Shown here: positions 36,515 to 37,836 of the stretch, one piece after another | How positions within the stretch are numbered: the first letter of the stretch is position 1 | Layout: every line of letters begins with the position of its first letter | Assembly: GCA_007280935.1 (NCBI GenBank) | Contig: QYQK01000083.1 | Location: 1 to 37,836, forward strand | Direction: 5' to 3' | Source: Opitutales bacterium | GTDB taxonomy: Bacteria > Verrucomicrobiota > Verrucomicrobiia > Opitutales > UBA953 | Length of the DNA: 37,836 nt | Position numbers and translations under genes: made by a program | The notes under the pieces: model-generated | Databases searched by the model: none | Told to the model about the DNA's origin: nothing | What the model saw: only the letters and a program-made list of their open reading frames with translations

Positions 36515-37836
36515 TTCGCCGCCTTCTTATTCGTGACCTCGCCTTGATGGACCGGACCGAGCTAGAATTAGGTCCGGGTTTCACCGTTGTGACGGGAGAG
36601 ACTGGTGCAGGTAAATCCGTCCTGCTGGGGGCACTGTCGTTGCTCGCTGGTAATCGTGCCACCAAAACCATCGTCCGCAAGGGCGCGGAGGAGTGTGCGG
36701 TCGAAGCCGAGCTGGAAGTCGGCGATGATCAGCGCTTCGACGAGGTGCTGAAAGGACTCGACCTACCTGGCTGTGAGGACGATTTGCTCATTTTGAAACG
36801 CTCCGTGCATGCGACAAAGTCCGGCCGCATCTCGATCAACGGCGGCGCGGCGACTTTATCTCAGCTACAGCAACTCGGCGAACTGTGGATTGATTTTCAT
36901 GGACCAGGAGAGCCGCAAAAGTTGATGCGGGTGGAGACGCAGCTCGAAATGCTCGACTTGCATGCTGGGCTGGGAGCTTCGCTGGCAACGTATCGGGCGG
37001 GTTGGCGGCAGCGCGGTGACTTGTTACGCGAGGCGGAAGAGGCCGCGACGGCTGAACGTCTGTCCGAAGACGAGGAAGCCTTCCTGCGATCGCAGCTGGG
37101 CAAGTTGGATTCGCTCGATCTGACCGATGAAGCCGTGGCTAAACTTGAACGTGACCACGCTCGCTCCTCGCGGGCTCAAGAGCTTGCCCTCTTGCTCGGC
37201 CAGCTCGAAGCCGGGTTCGGCTCCGAGGGGATGGGAGAGGTTTTACCTAAATTGCTTAAGGCCTCGGATGACGTGGCCAGGATTGATCAAGATGCCCAAA
37301 CCTTGCGCGACCGGATTATTTCACTGGCCTCCGAGGCGGAAGATATCCGGGCGGACTTCGCTCGTTTAGGTCGGGGGTTGTCATCGGATGATGAGTTGGC
37401 CGCCGGTTTGGATCAGAAAATGAATCTCTGGTTGGAGTTCCGCCGTAAATACGGACCAGGCACTTCTTCGGTGCGAGAAAAACGCGAAGGACTTCGCCGG
37501 CGACTATCCTCGCAGGGCGACGTCGAAGCCAGGGTCGCCAAGTTGAAAGCCGATGCCGCTAAGGTTGAAAAAGAATTACGTATCCAGGCCGATAGCTTGC
37601 ATGCTTCGCGCACGAAGGCCGCGGAAAAACTCGCGACGGCAGCCCGCAAGATGCTGGGGGCGTTGGGCTTTAAGAAGGCCGACTTGCGAATCGAAGTGGC
37701 CACGGCATCGCTTGGTCCAACGGGAGCGGATGCCGTTCGCTTCTTGTTCTGCCCCAATGCCGGCCAAGACTTATTGCCGCTCGACCAGATTGCATCCAGC
37801 GGTGAGGCCGCCCGCGTCATGCTCGCGCTTAAGACC
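36511..37836 (+). CDS. recN: DNA repair protein RecN, partial at window end
   Basis: SMC-like ATPase for double-strand break repair; 442 residues are visible and the frame is open at 37836. It begins MIRRLLIRDLALMDRTELEL, with Walker A GETGAGKS (29-36). A coiled-coil region (about 160-380) follows. The last visible residues, IASSGEAARVMLALKT, form the ABC signature, which is SSGE here where RecN proteins such as that of E. coli have SGGE. Walker B lies beyond the window. The ATG at 36511 overlaps the yggS stop. The C-terminal domain is missing only because the window ends. Confidence 0.94.
   Translation, partial: MIRRLLIRDLALMDRTELELGPGFTVVTGETGAGKSVLLGALSLLAGNRATKTIVRKGAEECAVEAELEVGDDQRFDEVLKGLDLPGCEDDLLILKRSVHATKSGRISINGGAATLSQLQQLGELWIDFHGPGEPQKLMRVETQLEMLDLHAGLGASLATYRAGWRQRGDLLREAEEAATAERLSEDEEAFLRSQLGKLDSLDLTDEAVAKLERDHARSSRAQELALLLGQLEAGFGSEGMGEVLPKLLKASDDVARIDQDAQTLRDRIISLASEAEDIRADFARLGRGLSSDDELAAGLDQKMNLWLEFRRKYGPGTSSVREKREGLRRRLSSQGDVEARVAKLKADAAKVEKELRIQADSLHASRTKAAEKLATAARKMLGALGFKKADLRIEVATASLGPTGADAVRFLFCPNAGQDLLPLDQIASSGEAARVMLALKT

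Overview
The window is a bacterial chromosomal segment of roughly 55-60 % GC (judged by eye), densely packed, with no phage, insertion sequence or CRISPR array visible. The organism is most likely a Verrucomicrobiota member (PVC group, possibly Opitutales). The reasons are a type III glutamine synthetase, a PVC-looking EF-Tu, Gram-negative envelope genes (lipoproteins, beta-barrels, polysaccharide export) and almost no Shine-Dalgarno sequences before the genes. No 16S gene is present, so this placement is inference.

Layout. 1-4031: a partial secreted protein (minus), an MFS drug-type transporter, a protoporphyrinogen oxidase (minus, stop codons overlapping those of the transporter) and a DUF481-type outer-membrane barrel. 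4032-6388: type III glutamine synthetase behind a palindrome-containing regulatory region, closed by a strong terminator. 6419-6714: rpsU (minus) with its own terminator and promoter. 6801-12495: smc, an HtrA-type protease and a translationally coupled gene of unknown function. 12535-25570: the transcription/translation core, tRNA-Thr - tuf - tRNA-Trp - secE - nusG - rplK - rplA - rplJ - rplL - rpoB - rpoC, with hairpins after tuf and between rplL and rpoB and a terminator after rpoC. 25641-30763: a polysaccharide export cassette (beta-barrel, short OPX lipoprotein, Wzz/BY-kinase) followed by an M48 lipoprotein protease. 30773-37836: SppA (minus), a conserved protein of unknown function with a membrane partner, a LysR regulator (minus), the PLP-homeostasis protein YggS and the start of recN.

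How the genes work together. The central block supplies EF-Tu with two tRNAs, the SecE translocon subunit, NusG, the ribosomal stalk and L1 proteins, and both large RNA polymerase subunits, in the classical bacterial order. The cassette after rpoC should move a polymer out of the cell, but it carries no glycosyltransferases, so the polymer must be made elsewhere. HtrA, the M48 protease and SppA are envelope quality-control proteases.

The most surprising observations are in the housekeeping genes. RpoC has lost all four cysteines of the second beta-prime zinc site while keeping the N-terminal zinc ribbon and the catalytic loop. EF-Tu carries KTVTI where the near-universal RGITI effector-loop motif belongs. 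The tRNA-Trp gene has several non-canonical pairings. The ribosomal and RNA polymerase genes have C/A-rich leaders with recurring CAACCC motifs in place of Shine-Dalgarno sequences. I did not find an obvious new defence or mobile system.
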